DNA from: Tomocerus qinae
Taxonomy: Eukaryota > Arthropoda > Collembola > Entomobryomorpha > Tomoceridae
Length of the DNA: 64,000 nucleotides
NCBI GenBank assembly: GCA_020055645.1
Contig: CM034548.1
Location: 37,316,296-37,380,295 of the forward strand
Direction: 5' to 3'
Shown here: piece by piece, positions 1-11,726 of the stretch
Numbering within the stretch: the stretch's first letter is position 1
How the letters are laid out: the number at the start of each line of letters is the position of its first letter
Position numbers and translations under genes: made by a program
Notes under the pieces: generated by a model
The model's input: the letters and a program-made list of their open reading frames with translations, nothing else
Databases searched by the model: none
What the model was told of the DNA's origin: nothing

Positions 1-1065
1 TTCTATTTTTGCCGTTTTAAAGAATTCATAGTATTGTAACTTTTTATTGCTTGGGTTAAAGACCTGAACTGGAGTTAATTGGCTATTTAAACTTCCTCTA
101 ACATACTACAGATGCATAATTGGGCAGTTTTTGAGTGAAGCGGATGGGCATATATAACACCGGATATGCATATAGAATGATGGGTTTTGAGTCTTAAGGA
201 TGGTTAGTAGCGGAGAACTTCGAGCAGACAATTTGGGTGTATTGATTCGGATAAGAGTAATATAGCCCGTATTTATTTACCAAACCAAAACTCTTCAAAA
301 TTTCCTAACGTGGTGGACGCTCGGATTTGTGGTTTAGAAAAATTTGAAATTAGTAATATATTTTGAACTATAGTGTTAGCAGGAAAACATGATTTCGGAT
401 CGACAAAGTCTGTGGTATTCACCCTCCGCCACTTTTGATTTAGAGTGAATAAATACTGGCTACACTCAAATCCGAATTAATATAAACAAAGTGCCTGTTC
501 ACAATGCCCCCTAGCTAACACCCTTAATGCATAATCTCATAATATAAAGAAGCATAGATGCAGATAAATAAATCCTCCCTAATAGGCCCATATATGCGAG
601 GTAAAATTAAATGTGCAATAGCATTTATTACAACTACTGCAGCAAGATGCAGGAATGTTATTTTCGGAAAAGTTGTAGCTCTGAATTATCATTGTCTTGC
701 TTGCAGAAGAAGCTTTGTATATTTGTAAACATAATAGTGTTATGTATAGCCAGATACATTCGTTAACACATTATCCATTATTGCTGCCTGTGTTTTGGCA
801 CTTCAGTGGCTGTGATGGTAATCACCATTACTTTGTAAAAGTTTTCTAAGCAATTTACTAAGTGCTTAAATTGTAAATAAATACTCGTGCTTATTCTTAT
901 ACTTTTACCATTGCAGAACTTGTTAAATTATCAGTTAGTAGACTCAGTAGACCCCCTTAGGCAAGAATTTCACCAAAAGCAGAATAGAGTACATTAAACT
1001 TTTATTGGATCTTAAGCATTTCGTCATTTCTACAGAACTAGGCAGCTAAGAATACTACACTTTTT
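1..1065. other. No gene seen
   Basis: A+T-rich sequence with stops in all frames at short intervals. No splice-linked frame or repeat structure is visible. Confidence 0.6.
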
Positions 1066-1556
1066 TTACAAGGGCCAGTGTGGGACCAACTGCAAACTAA
1101 ACACATCCTTTTAAAAGTCATTTGAAACTGTCGATTTGGAATGATTTCTGTGCCGATATTACAGGAACATTACATTTTTATGGGCCAAATTGAGCGTAAT
1201 TTAAAAGAATTGTCTAATGCAAGTGAAGATTTGAATCTGGTTGTTGTGCTTGTTCATAACTAGAAGACCATTTACAGCACAGTAAAACGCCATGGCGATC
1301 GAACGGTTGAATCTCCCATTACCACTCCTATAAGATCCAAAGCAGAAATTCTCCATTAGGACGGGAAAGACAAGCAACTCTTGCTTCCGATCACAGAAAC
1401 CCACCTTTAATCAACGAAAAAGCAAATATTATTAATCATTCACCGTTAATGTCGGAACAGAAAACATACATAGTCGTGAGTTTCAAATGACTTGAAAAGG
1501 GTAAAATTATCGGCCGTCAATTTTGTCTGTAGTCTGTCCCACACTAGCCTAAGTAT
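1066..1556. repeat. Diverged inverted repeat, arms about 105-120 bp
   Basis: The sequence at 1066-1170 matches the reverse complement of about 1438-1556. Matching blocks are CAGTGTGGGAC against TAGTGTGGGAC, AAGTCATTTGAAACT in both, and TTTCTGTGCCGATATTA against TTTCTGTTCCGACATTA. The roughly 265-bp centre has short open frames on both strands that I do not recognise. It could be an old transposon or an inverted gene-fragment duplication. Confidence 0.7.
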
Positions 1557-1932
1557 AAAAACATATCCATTTTTGTATTTGTCAAATGTAGTTTTAGCTC
1601 TGTACATGTGGAAGCCATTTTCAAAAGTTTTGTTCCTAATTTCGCTAGAATAGCAAAATTATAATTATTAGACAACATTCGTAGTAGTACCTTTGACCTT
1701 GGTTCCCCAAATATTGAAACAGGCAATTTTTACTAATTTTTTAGACCCTGAGCGTGACGGAATCCTGACGATCCTCCCAGCCGACCCCCATGCATGAATA
1801 AGTAGGATAAGCCGGAGCAAAAATGCGGGGTTATTAATTTCGCCCAATACTTAATTAAAATATTTTTACCCTTTGTTAAAAATGGGCATTTTTAAAACCA
1901 TAGCAGATTCTGCAAAGGGTGAAATTTTTAGA

Positions 1933-2100
1933 CGTTTCGAGAAACATTTTCTTATTGGGTATTCGTTTTGAGAAGAAATTTCCTATTGGGTGCACGTTTT
2001 GAGAAAAAAATCATGTTTTGTCTGCGTTTCGAGAAAAAGTTTCTTATTGGGTATAACTTATTGAGAAAAAAATTATATTTTGTATAAGTTTTTGAGAAAT
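1933..2100 (+). repeat. 31-bp tandem repeat, about 5.4 copies
   Basis: Units begin at 1933, 1964, 1995, 2025, 2057 and 2088. The recurring pattern is CGTTTYGAGAAA, an A-rich stretch, then TTCTTATTGGGT or ATTTTGT. Copies drift in sequence and by one base in length, which suggests an old array. Confidence 0.85.
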
Positions 2101-2143
2101 AAATGAGAGAAGATGTTGGGATCCATGGAATAGTCGCATAGAA

Positions 2144-3018
2144 GTGCCCCGCGCGGAGGCCAAAAGGTCAAATTTCCAACCTTTTGTTTCGATTAAACCT
2201 ATTATCTATCATAGCTACAGATATTGGAAACACAGGAGATGTGACTTTACAGGAGCAGGGAATCACCGGAGGAGTGGAATTACCGAAGCTTCCAAAAGTA
2301 CGTAAACTTGTACGTGTGTTTAAGAGCCGTAACTGGCATTTTTAACACATTTAATGTTGTTTAACATAATTTCATTCTAGATTTACTAACATGTTGAAAT
2401 AATATGTTGATGACAATTAATTTTTAAAGTCTAAAGCAGTTAAAACTTGAGTTTATGATTAAAATATAGAAATATTAACTTAATTAATAAATATTTAAGT
2501 ACAATTGATATCGTACTTAGTATATTGAAATAATAGATGTATTAGATGCTGGATTCCAGCATTAGTTAGCCTACATGAGCTAAATACCATACCACTGCAA
2601 GCGGCGGTAATTGCCCAGCTCCGGTGATTCCTGTCTTCTGTAAAGTCGCATCGCCTGAATTTCCCTGCCACCCAGATATAGGAAGGTTGAAGGAAGTTTT
2701 CTAAAGTAGTTGTTACTGGGTTCTGGGTTTTTCAGAATAATTTTTGGACTTAGATCATTTAGGATTATTTTTTGATATGTCATAATTTTATATGTACATG
2801 AAAAATTTACATGAGTATAATAATATAACATATCCATATTTAAAACGTTGTTTTCTGTCACTTTCGTAAAAATTATTCTGAAATTTTACAAGGCCCAGTA
2901 CCCAGTTGTATACTTTTGAAAACTTCCTTCAACCTTCCTAACAGCTATGAAGAAGTTGTGGATCAAATGAGGGATCAAACCAAATGGGTGGGAATTTGAC
3001 TCTTTGGCCCCCGTGCAA
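2144..3018. mobile_element. Older inverted-repeat element interrupted by the MITE
   Basis: Left arm 2144-2285 pairs in reverse with right arm 2605-3018 once the MITE is removed. Matching blocks include the GGCCAAAAGGTCAAATTT and GACTTTACAG...GGAATCACCGGAG regions and ATTACCG. Without the insert and one TA the right arm is about 152 bp, close to the 142 bp of the left. The arms are clearly diverged. The 319-bp centre is AT-rich. The exact ends and any target duplication could not be fixed by eye, so the superfamily is unknown. Confidence 0.7.
2681..2938. mobile_element. 258-bp palindromic MITE, TA target duplication
   Basis: The ends are GGAAGGTTGAAGGAAGTTTT and its mirror, and similarity runs about 65 bp inward on each side. 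TA is present directly outside both ends (2679-2680 and 2939-2940), as for Tc1/mariner-type movement. The interior (about 2748-2869) is AT-rich without a reading frame of note. It sits inside the right arm of the older element at 2144-3018. Confidence 0.8.
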
Positions 3019-3030
3019 GATACCTCTTCG

Positions 3031-6000
3031 TGCGTGTTCCAAGTATCAGTAACTCATCTCCCATTTTTATCTCGAAAAGGTATACTTCGTCCTATGTACG
3101 ATTACTTGCTATAATGCAGTCTTCATCCTCTATCATCTCCCAGTCCTATCTCACTACATGGAACACTTCTTTGGCGAAGCCTTGCAAATTCCTGGTAAGA
3201 TTAATCAAAGCTCAATTTTAGATTGAGCTAGTAGTCGGTATGAATGGAATATATAGATTAGTCTATGAAAAGCCATATTATAGTATATTTATGTATGATT
3301 TCATTTTTCTCAAGCAAACCCACTCTGCACTGCACGGGAACATTTTCTTCCTAATGAGATAGAATACATGAAGGCTGAAGGTTTTTCTCGCATTGAAGTT
3401 GATCACGTGACCACCGACCTAGCTAGCAATTGCCCAATTTCACCCCCTTAAGGTGGAACTGTAGAGGTGTTTTTCTACTCCAGGAAAACAAGGTTAATTT
3501 TCAAACAATATTGACATAGCTAGTTTAAAAATTTAGGCTGCAGACCATGGAGGGTCCCAAGGCTCGGGCATGTCACAATTTCCACCTGTGAAAGTCAGTG
3601 TCAATTTCCAATAATTTTTTTAGGATTGGTTAATGAGCTAAAAAATAAAATCAGATTCTGAAACTGAAAACTCCTTTACTCTACGTTCAGCGGATTTCCC
3701 GGAATTCGATCAAACTCCACACCCTCGTTAAAGCACGGGACTTCCAGTTTTGATTAGCACCTTTAATGGGTGCACAAGTAATGCAACTAATGGCTATCCA
3801 ACATAATAAGCTAATGGCATAATCAGTCAGTTTAAGTTGTAGGAAACCCCCAAGTTATCCCAATGTTACTGGGACCTATTTTAATTGCTTGCTCAGAATC
3901 TCAATTTTAATATAGAATCAGTAACAAAGTAGCAGCATAGACTTATATAGAATATAGATACTTACTCATTATTCCTTAACACTTTAATAGTGTGCCAATA
4001 ACAATTGTATATAGATAAATAGTGAGGGTAAAGTGTTTAAAACAACTTAGATATATCTAAGTGTATTTTAAATTGTAATGTAAATGTGGAGAGTGAAACT
4101 TCCCCGTTGAACAAAGTTGAAAGCATTTCATGCACGTGCATTAAACAGATAAAAGGAAGACACCGTCAACGATAGAGTAGAGTTCGGACTTTTCACGAGA
4201 GTTTGTGTATTCAATAATAAGCAAATAATATACTAACTCCATTGCATGAATTGGTATTTATGGACAGTAGTACAAGTTGGTATATGTTGGTAGATGTAGG
4301 CAGATTCAATTATACCCATTAGTGGACGATTGCAAGGTTATACCTCACACTTATTATGCATCATCCCAGTTCTCGACATTCTTCTATTATACTTCACTAT
4401 TTGGCGCAGGTAGGTACACAATGTAATTATTACAACTCTGTAAGGCCACTAGAAGAGGAGCTCCACCAGAAGTGCTAAATCTCTGCAATGTAAATATCGG
4501 GATTCCCTAATTTTCATCTTTGTTTTCGCCTCCGTCTCTTCTGTGCTCTAATGCTCTAGGCTTGGTTAGCACAGTATGGCAAAAATAAGTATCTGGAATA
4601 CAATGTGAAGTACGTACGCATTCATTTGCATTTAGTAGATGCATAATATTATTAGTACTTTTGTTTGTGGAGATATTACTCGATACGTCAATTCCATTTG
4701 AATTTGATTGTATATTTTCCATGCAAATTCCCATTCGTAGTCAAACGTGTTCATTCATCGCTGGGTATTAACCATTTATCAAGTCTTTATATGCCGCAAT
4801 GTATCAAACAGTACAAGTAGGTGGAACACCAAAAATAACACACATTAAACTGAAACAATACATTCATAGGTTATTGCTAAGTAGTAGCATGAACGACATA
4901 CTATTTAATTACCATAAACAAAATAAAATAAATAACACAAAGAAGCATGATTGTTGTATAACAACATCCAGGTACTGCTTTATTTACTGTATGTTTAGCA
5001 CAGTGTACATTTTTTACTGAAGCACAAGTTATGACTGTGACATTACATGGATGGAACGATACATAACTACAGGGCGTTGCGTTTGGTTTTGCCCACATCA
5101 CATCTTAAAATATAGCCTTGTGAATTATATCGATGGAAAACCCAATTGAGTGACATAAGTAAGCGCACGAGAAAAATGTCATATGCCCTCCATATTAACT
5201 TTATGAATTCTTTTGTCGCATACCTCTTCTAAAAAAGTTTATATTCATATGTAATACTTCCGATTCCTTTATAAGAAATGTAGCACATCCAAACTTTTAT
5301 TTTATATAGTAGGCGAAATCAATTATTTTTACCCAAGGACTACGCAAAATAGCCACCGTTTTCCATTTTTAATAGTATTTAGAAAGCAAGGCACTAAAAT
5401 TCAGTAAAAATTTATCTCTTAAAATTTAATAACCAAAACTCAGTTCTCTATATTATTAAATATGTAAAATTGTCCTTATCAGACTGTATTTCCATGACCT
5501 TTATTCGTAATCACGAAGTTGGTAAAATTATTTCAAGAATTTCAGCTACATAACTAGCGCCAAATAGTAGTATTGTTTCATGTAGATCATTTATATTATG
5601 ATATGAGCTTTGGGAACAGGATGAAAACTTAATTGGATATCTTTACTGTAATTAACATCTAGATCTTATCTATATTTTATGTTGTATGTACTGTTTAGTA
5701 ATGTATAGATACATAACGAATAATTTTATTTACTACAATTTAATTTGCAATTTAACTTGCAATTTAACTTGAACTTAACCATTGCAAAACAAAAAAAATA
5801 AATGGCTCTAAATATCTTTGAATGGCATGGCATTAATAATTAAAACTAATTATTTTGTTAATATTCAGTTGTTATAATAAAACTAGTATAGTAAAACTAT
5901 TACACCGTAATAAATGATTTTCTTTGAAACTATAAATGCCCATAGAAATTTATCAATTTTTACGGTACTCGCAGAGAAATGGCGTCACTTGATAATGATC

Positions 6001-6513
6001 GTAGAAATGATATCACTGTGAGCAATAAAATAATTTTAATATTATTTGTAACACACATGAGTCTAGACTTGTACATATTAGGTAGGATTTATATCTGTAC
6101 AACTGTCCATATACTGTACATCCCCTTAACATAACTATAAGTGTATGTAGTGCAATAATAGAAAGCAGCATACATATATGCAAGTTGTACGTGTGTAACT
6201 ATTTAGCGAATTTAATTAAATATTTATAAATATTACGCATGGAATTCCAATGTGATGACATAATTTACAAATCCCTCCAACTCAATAGGATGGTAATCCG
6301 TTTATGCCATGCACTATGTACATTAAGTTACCGTGCTATTTAGCATTTTGTTGCGGACTCTAGAAGAGTGAATCATTATTATCATATTATCATTCCTTTT
6401 ATCGCATTCAAAGTACAAGTGGTTGTTATTGTACGTACAACACGACATTAGGTAGTATAAGTATTCACGTTTGCTTGCCTTTTTAGTCAAAATGATGTCA
6501 TAGGTTTTTTTCG
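3031..6513. other. No gene seen; AT-rich
   Basis: Only short open frames, the longest about 75 codons, with no family resemblance and no clear third-position bias. Nothing repetitive beyond simple A+T runs. Confidence 0.6.
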
Positions 6514-6995
6514 ATGATATTAAAACACATGAATACGGGCAAAAGTCCCACCGACCATCATATTTCCGGCCACGTGGAATCTTCGCTCGTATTTCGTGTT
6601 TCAGACTCCAACAAAGTAACGGTTGTTAAACCAGGAGACAATAATGCTAACGCTGTAGAAATCTCCGTCTCCAAACCTCCTGGAAAAGGTCGATTTTGAT
6701 GCTGCATATGGAGAAAATTCGGCACTTTCCCAAACGATTCGGTTTTCTACCGCGCCATGGAGCTCCAGAAGCACTTCTGCATTACAATCTTCTTGTGACT
6801 TCAAATTTCAACCATTCAGCTTTCAAATTTTGTCGCAAGTTAGTTTATTCAGGATTTACTGTCCTGAAACAAACAATAATGGCACAACCAAGATATCGGT
6901 TAATGGAAAACTTAAAAACGAACAGTATACTGAATAAAAGAGTTACAAGTACAGGAGTTAGGGTACAGAGCAAGGAGCACAATTGCACAGATTGA
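6514..6995 (+). pseudogene. Possible decayed coding remnant, unknown
   Basis: This 480-base patch is less A+T-rich than its surroundings and stays open in overlapping frames. The first is 6514-6699 (VTVVKPGDNN... to KPPGKGRF, then TGA). A second frame, one base over, runs from 6700 (DAAYGENSALSQTIRFSTAP) to a TAA near 6936. A third runs 6696-6995. The - strand is open at 6601-6804. I recognise no family. It could be a broken exon or fragment of a mobile element, or chance in GC-richer DNA. Confidence 0.25.
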
Positions 6996-9299
6996 AATCA
7001 GACCCTTTACACAATAAACTACGACATTTTACAAGTAAGATGATTATTTCATATAATTATGGACTAAATATTTTAATGACGTTTTATGAATTAGGAAGGT
7101 TAATCGTAGTTTCTTTTCCTACATCCAAAGTTTAATAGACAATTGTTCACAAAGAATAGGATTTACTAAGCCAGCTTTAGATTAACGTGTCACCATTTCC
7201 TTATTCCTTCAAAATTAGTTTAACAAATAAATCTGGAATATAGGAAATTCGATCCAGTACGTACAACAGGAAAACATAGTATATACTAACATTCAAAGTA
7301 GTAATATAGGAAAATGTAGATAATTTAAAGTATTCTCACAAAAGAATGGAAATAGTTAATCGCCAAACAAAAAAATGATTGTGCTCACTGGCTTGCTGTT
7401 AACAAGTTCTAGGTGAATCCAAGTCACACATGGCACAGCAAGGAACTGGCTACGTAAGTTGTGTCTCGGTAACGAATAAAAATGAAATTGCCCGAGCTTT
7501 TCTAAGTTCAGCTTGTAAAATTACGATGGTAATCTACAAATAAATCTTTTCATCCATCTTAGAATCAGTCGGTCCGGATGTGATAAAACATTACAGAGTT
7601 CGAGCTCAGCTCCCAAAGTAACTCAACTATGCAGAGTACACTGACTACAATAAGTTACTCGAATGTTCTTGCTTAGTGGCTTGTTCCATTTACAAATGCA
7701 TAACCAAACAAGGTTAAACTTATGTTAGCACAAGTGCAAATACAGACTAATGATATTATGTGCATGTGTGTATAGCTTTGTAATATGATACAATAATAAT
7801 CTACTAAAAGGTAAGAACTAACAACGAAGTATACTTTAGTAATAGTAGAATTAAGTGTTTAAGTATAATATTTCTATAGTTATGCAAACCTCATGGTTAT
7901 ACAAGTAAATCATGCTCGTTTAAATATCCTCAATGCTTTTTCACAATGAAGTAAACTAAAGATAGTGAAAAATAATATACTAAAGAAGAGCTAAGCTAAA
8001 GCTAGCAATAAGTTGGAATTTACTAAATAAATCTAAGTAAGGGAATAGTCAAGTATGTGTATGAATGAAGTATATAATAAGTTGGTTATGTGCAGGTGCA
8101 TTTGCTAATGAATTAAGTAGAATTGGTATCCTCAGAAAATAGCAGACAGACAGACAGACAGAAAAATACATACTTGAGGTAAAACTTTATTTCACTCACA
8201 ATTTCACGGCACCGGTTCATTTCCTCATTTTACCTGAACGTGTACGGTTGAGCACATTGCATTCACATTCAGGTAAGTGAGTGAGTGACTGGGAGGAATC
8301 TTCTTCGTATGAATTACATGCGGACGGCTGTGCCTGTGGAGTGGCTGAATCAGATGAATGTAGAGATACCAGATTTTTATATCAAATGGTAACTTGGCCA
8401 AACGTAACTTAAATTGAAGTTACATTCTTATCATTATTGTCAGTTAGTATATTGTTCTGTGCTCTTCTATTATACTTTCGATATTTACATCGTCTCTCTT
8501 TGTTTAATAAATCCTATGGAATAAATACATGGAGGAATATAATTGTAGACAGAGATAGCAACTCCGTATATAAATGTTATCTGCTACACATATCTGCAAT
8601 AGCACAGGTAAAAATGAACACATGCCTCCTATCTCTGCACATCAAACAGTGTATGTATAATGTAAGTGTAATCACCTTAGATAGACAGATTATCAACGTA
8701 CACACAGAGATGCATGTGTAAACCTATCCTGACTTGGCCATTAAACCGTACAAGTACATCTATAGTAATAACTGCGATATTAAAAGAAATTGAGTCAAGT
8801 CGAAGAAAATCAGAGCGAACATCAGCTACAGGCTTCAAGAACACCGGAAATGTATTAATCTAAATGTATTGAAGAATGCCTACGTACTAAATGCACTTCT
8901 ATCTCTCTCAATGCTAAAAGAAAATTCTTTGCCGTATTAACTCCAACTGTAGAATTTCTACATTTATCAAATAGATGTAGTTAAACTTCATTCCACTTAA
9001 ATGCAATTAAACCCATGTTTTCTAATTTTTGTAGTTTGTGCACTTTATAAGCAAAATTTATAAGAAATTTTAAGTTAAGTTAAACTTTTGGTGATTTACA
9101 CCAAGTACTATAATACTAAACTTCTAATGAACGGTTCTACAATATTTCTATCAGTCTATCAAAGTAGCAATTCAAATAATTTAATACCTGAACTTGTATA
9201 AACTCTGAAAGAAAGTACATAATATTAATTTACAAAGTATGTAGAAAAAAGTAAGATTTCACAAGACACTTTGTGTATGTATATAGAGGAATATTGTGT
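6996..9299. other. No gene seen; one (CAGA)5 microsatellite
   Basis: AT-rich, with short unconvincing open frames, including 94 codons at 8437-8721 of no recognisable kind. The only clear structure is the CAGA run at 8143-8162. Confidence 0.6.
8143..8162 (+). repeat. (CAGA)5 microsatellite
   Basis: Five perfect CAGA units. The same CAGACAGACAG word recurs at 14874-14884 and 26969-26979, close to two strand-asymmetry switches. Confidence 0.95.
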
Positions 9300-9863
9300 G
9301 AATGTTAATGAGAATAATATTTGACAGTGGTGTCAAGTGAAGAGAGCAACAGGTGTGTGTAGGAGTAGTACAGTAAATAATAAAAATATTATATTGAGCA
9401 TAAATAGGTAAGTAAATGGCCTTTAGCATAGTTTACTTACGTAGAGTATACATAGCTAGCACCTTAATTGAATTTGGAAGTTAACTGATTAACAGGTAGT
9501 GTGTAGTTGTGATGCGAGTTGTATGTGTGGATAATCTACAGGTATTTGTGTTAATGGAGAATGGAATGCAGAATGCAATGTAGTCGCACCAGCACAAGAG
9601 AACACAATCTCACTAAAACTCTGAGAACTTTTAAGTAAGTAGTTTGTACTTACTGTGCTATAATGTTGATTCTTGTCGTTTGTTTGCATGTTGAGCAAGT
9701 AAGTAAAGTGTGCATTCAGCACAGAGGTAGTATAATATGTACATAGATTGTAGTCAGTAAGTAGTAGTAGTATATAGCAAATAATATTGCTTGCTGCTGC
9801 TTGTTGTACTGCAAGCAGGAGATACACGGAAGTAGTATGTAATATGTGAAGTTGGTTCTGTAT

Positions 9864-9914
9864 GTAGTAGTAGTAGTATATATAGAGTAGTAGAGGGAGA
9901 GAGAGAGAGAGAGA
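9864..9914 (+). repeat. Compound microsatellite (GTA)5 ... (GA)9
   Basis: GTA repeated five times at 9864-9878 and GA nine times at 9897-9914, inside the low-complexity block. Confidence 0.92.
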
Positions 9915-10149
9915 AGAATAGATAGAAGACACTTACTTACTTATTATAATAGTAAATGGCAATCAGACAGAACTGAATTGTGTGTGTTGTTTTAGGAGTA
10001 GAGAGCTAATGCCAGAAGAAGAGTCAATCTGGGTATGTATAGTGTGTAGTAAAGTAAGTAGTAGTAAGTAATAGTATTTGTGGTGTATGTAGTGTGATGG
10101 GGAAGAAGTTTGTCTGAGAGGAGAGTGAGCTTGGCCGAGTCAACTGAAG

Positions 10150-10182
10150 GAATGAATGAATGAGGGAATGAATGAAAGAATG
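10150..10182 (+). repeat. Imperfect (GAAT)n run
   Basis: GAATGAATGAATGAGGGAAT and a further GAATGAAAGAATG, an interrupted tetranucleotide repeat. Confidence 0.85.
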
Positions 10183-11463
10183 TTGCGTTGCCGTGAAAAT
10201 CACTGTCTTGGAACAATAACTGTAAGGATTGGCTTGAGTTGACTCCACTTACTTTACTTGCCTTACTTACTTACGAGAGAGTCTTACGTCGGGATTGAGA
10301 CTTGTTGTTAGTGAGTGAGTGCGGGTGCTGTAGCTGTGGATGTAGCTGTGGATGATGTAGCTATCTCCTCCGTCCCATCCTATCTGCACTATACTATCTG
10401 TCCTCCTGTGCGATTTCTTATGAATGAAACACTTACTTGCTTGGCTTGGCTTCACTTCACTTGCTCCCATCCACATACTTCCACTGTACCATTCTTTAAT
10501 AACATTACATACATAATCATCATCTAAGTCCGTCTGTCGCTTATCCTCAGTGAACTTACTTTACTCGTCTAATGCTTGCTAACTAGTATTTTATATCAAC
10601 TGCCCATTCGTGCCGCTATTTCTTCTATATCTAACTGACATGACGGTGAGTGCACTTGGTTTTATTAGCAACTTTTCTAAGGTGCCTCGCTATGTATGTA
10701 CCAACATTCCTCGCTCTTGCATGCTTGTAGTTTCTCGTTTTCTTTCTTCTGACATTCCTTTGATTATGATTTAAGGCATAAATTAGCCCAATTGTCACAA
10801 GACATGCAACAAAACTACATTCTTCTCTCTAGCTACCTATTAGATATTTAGCGTAATAACCCCGTAAACAGAATCTAGTGTTAAGAACAAAGAATTTAAT
10901 TACCTTCTTTAATAGGATGCTCATCTGATCAATACTGATTTCTTCACTTCCCTCACACCACTCATCCAATTCCCAGCCGATTAATACATTCAAGGTTTCT
11001 TCCCAAAGGTCAAGGAACAATAAATGCAATTCTATAGCTACAAACAACAAATGTTTCGATACAGAAGTATAATAGGATGTTCTTATTTCATTGTAGGTCA
11101 ACTTGTAGTAATAGCTTGAGACAAATCATAATCTTGGTTGAAAACGGATGGACTTGTTGTGTGTAGCTTGTAGTAATATTGAGAATCTGGCTGGAGAAGT
11201 TGTAGAAGTATGTGTGTATAGTGTCCTTATAGACAAGATCAGTTTTCCGAAATCTTGCAATAAATGATGGAGGTGTCCATACTAGCCATGATGCGATGGA
11301 GTGCGATTGGAATTGTTGAGTGTGAATTGTGTTTGTGTCTGTAATATAATTCAGTGGGTAGACGAGAGTAGTAGAGGGCAGGCGGTTTAGTATTATTTGA
11401 TTAGAATATGTTGTTTTGGTCTTTTGTCAGAGTGAGGACAAAGATAGTTAAGGTTTATGAGAT

Positions 11464-11726
11464 GAATTCGATTCGATTCATATTCCGTTGTACATTAAGT
11501 ATCTGTGACGAATTTGGTAATGGGAAGGAAAAATAATCACTATAGAAAGACACTGGGCGGCTGACTGACTTCCGAATCAATTCAATGCAAAGAACTGAAA
11601 TCAAAGAAGAGAAAACCAGCAGGGAAGCAACCAAAGCAATGCAACGAGCTGAACAGACTCAAATAACACAAGTCGGTGGCTATTAAATGAATTTACACTG
11701 CCGTGACGTGGAATCGAATCGAATTC
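11464..11726. repeat. 16-bp perfect inverted repeat, 231-bp spacer
   Basis: GAATTCGATTCGATTC at 11464-11479 and its exact reverse complement at 11711-11726. It contains two GATTC units, so low complexity may explain it. Confidence 0.6.

Noticed and set aside
1868..1920. ACCCTTTG/CAAAGGGT 8-bp inverted repeat
   Set aside because: Short arms with a 37-base spacer. Likely chance or part of the adjoining tandem repeat region.
9489..9932. 147-codon open frame on the - strand
   Set aside because: The sequence is low-complexity (S, L, Y, T runs) and arises from the GTAG/GAGA-type repeats. No family resemblance.
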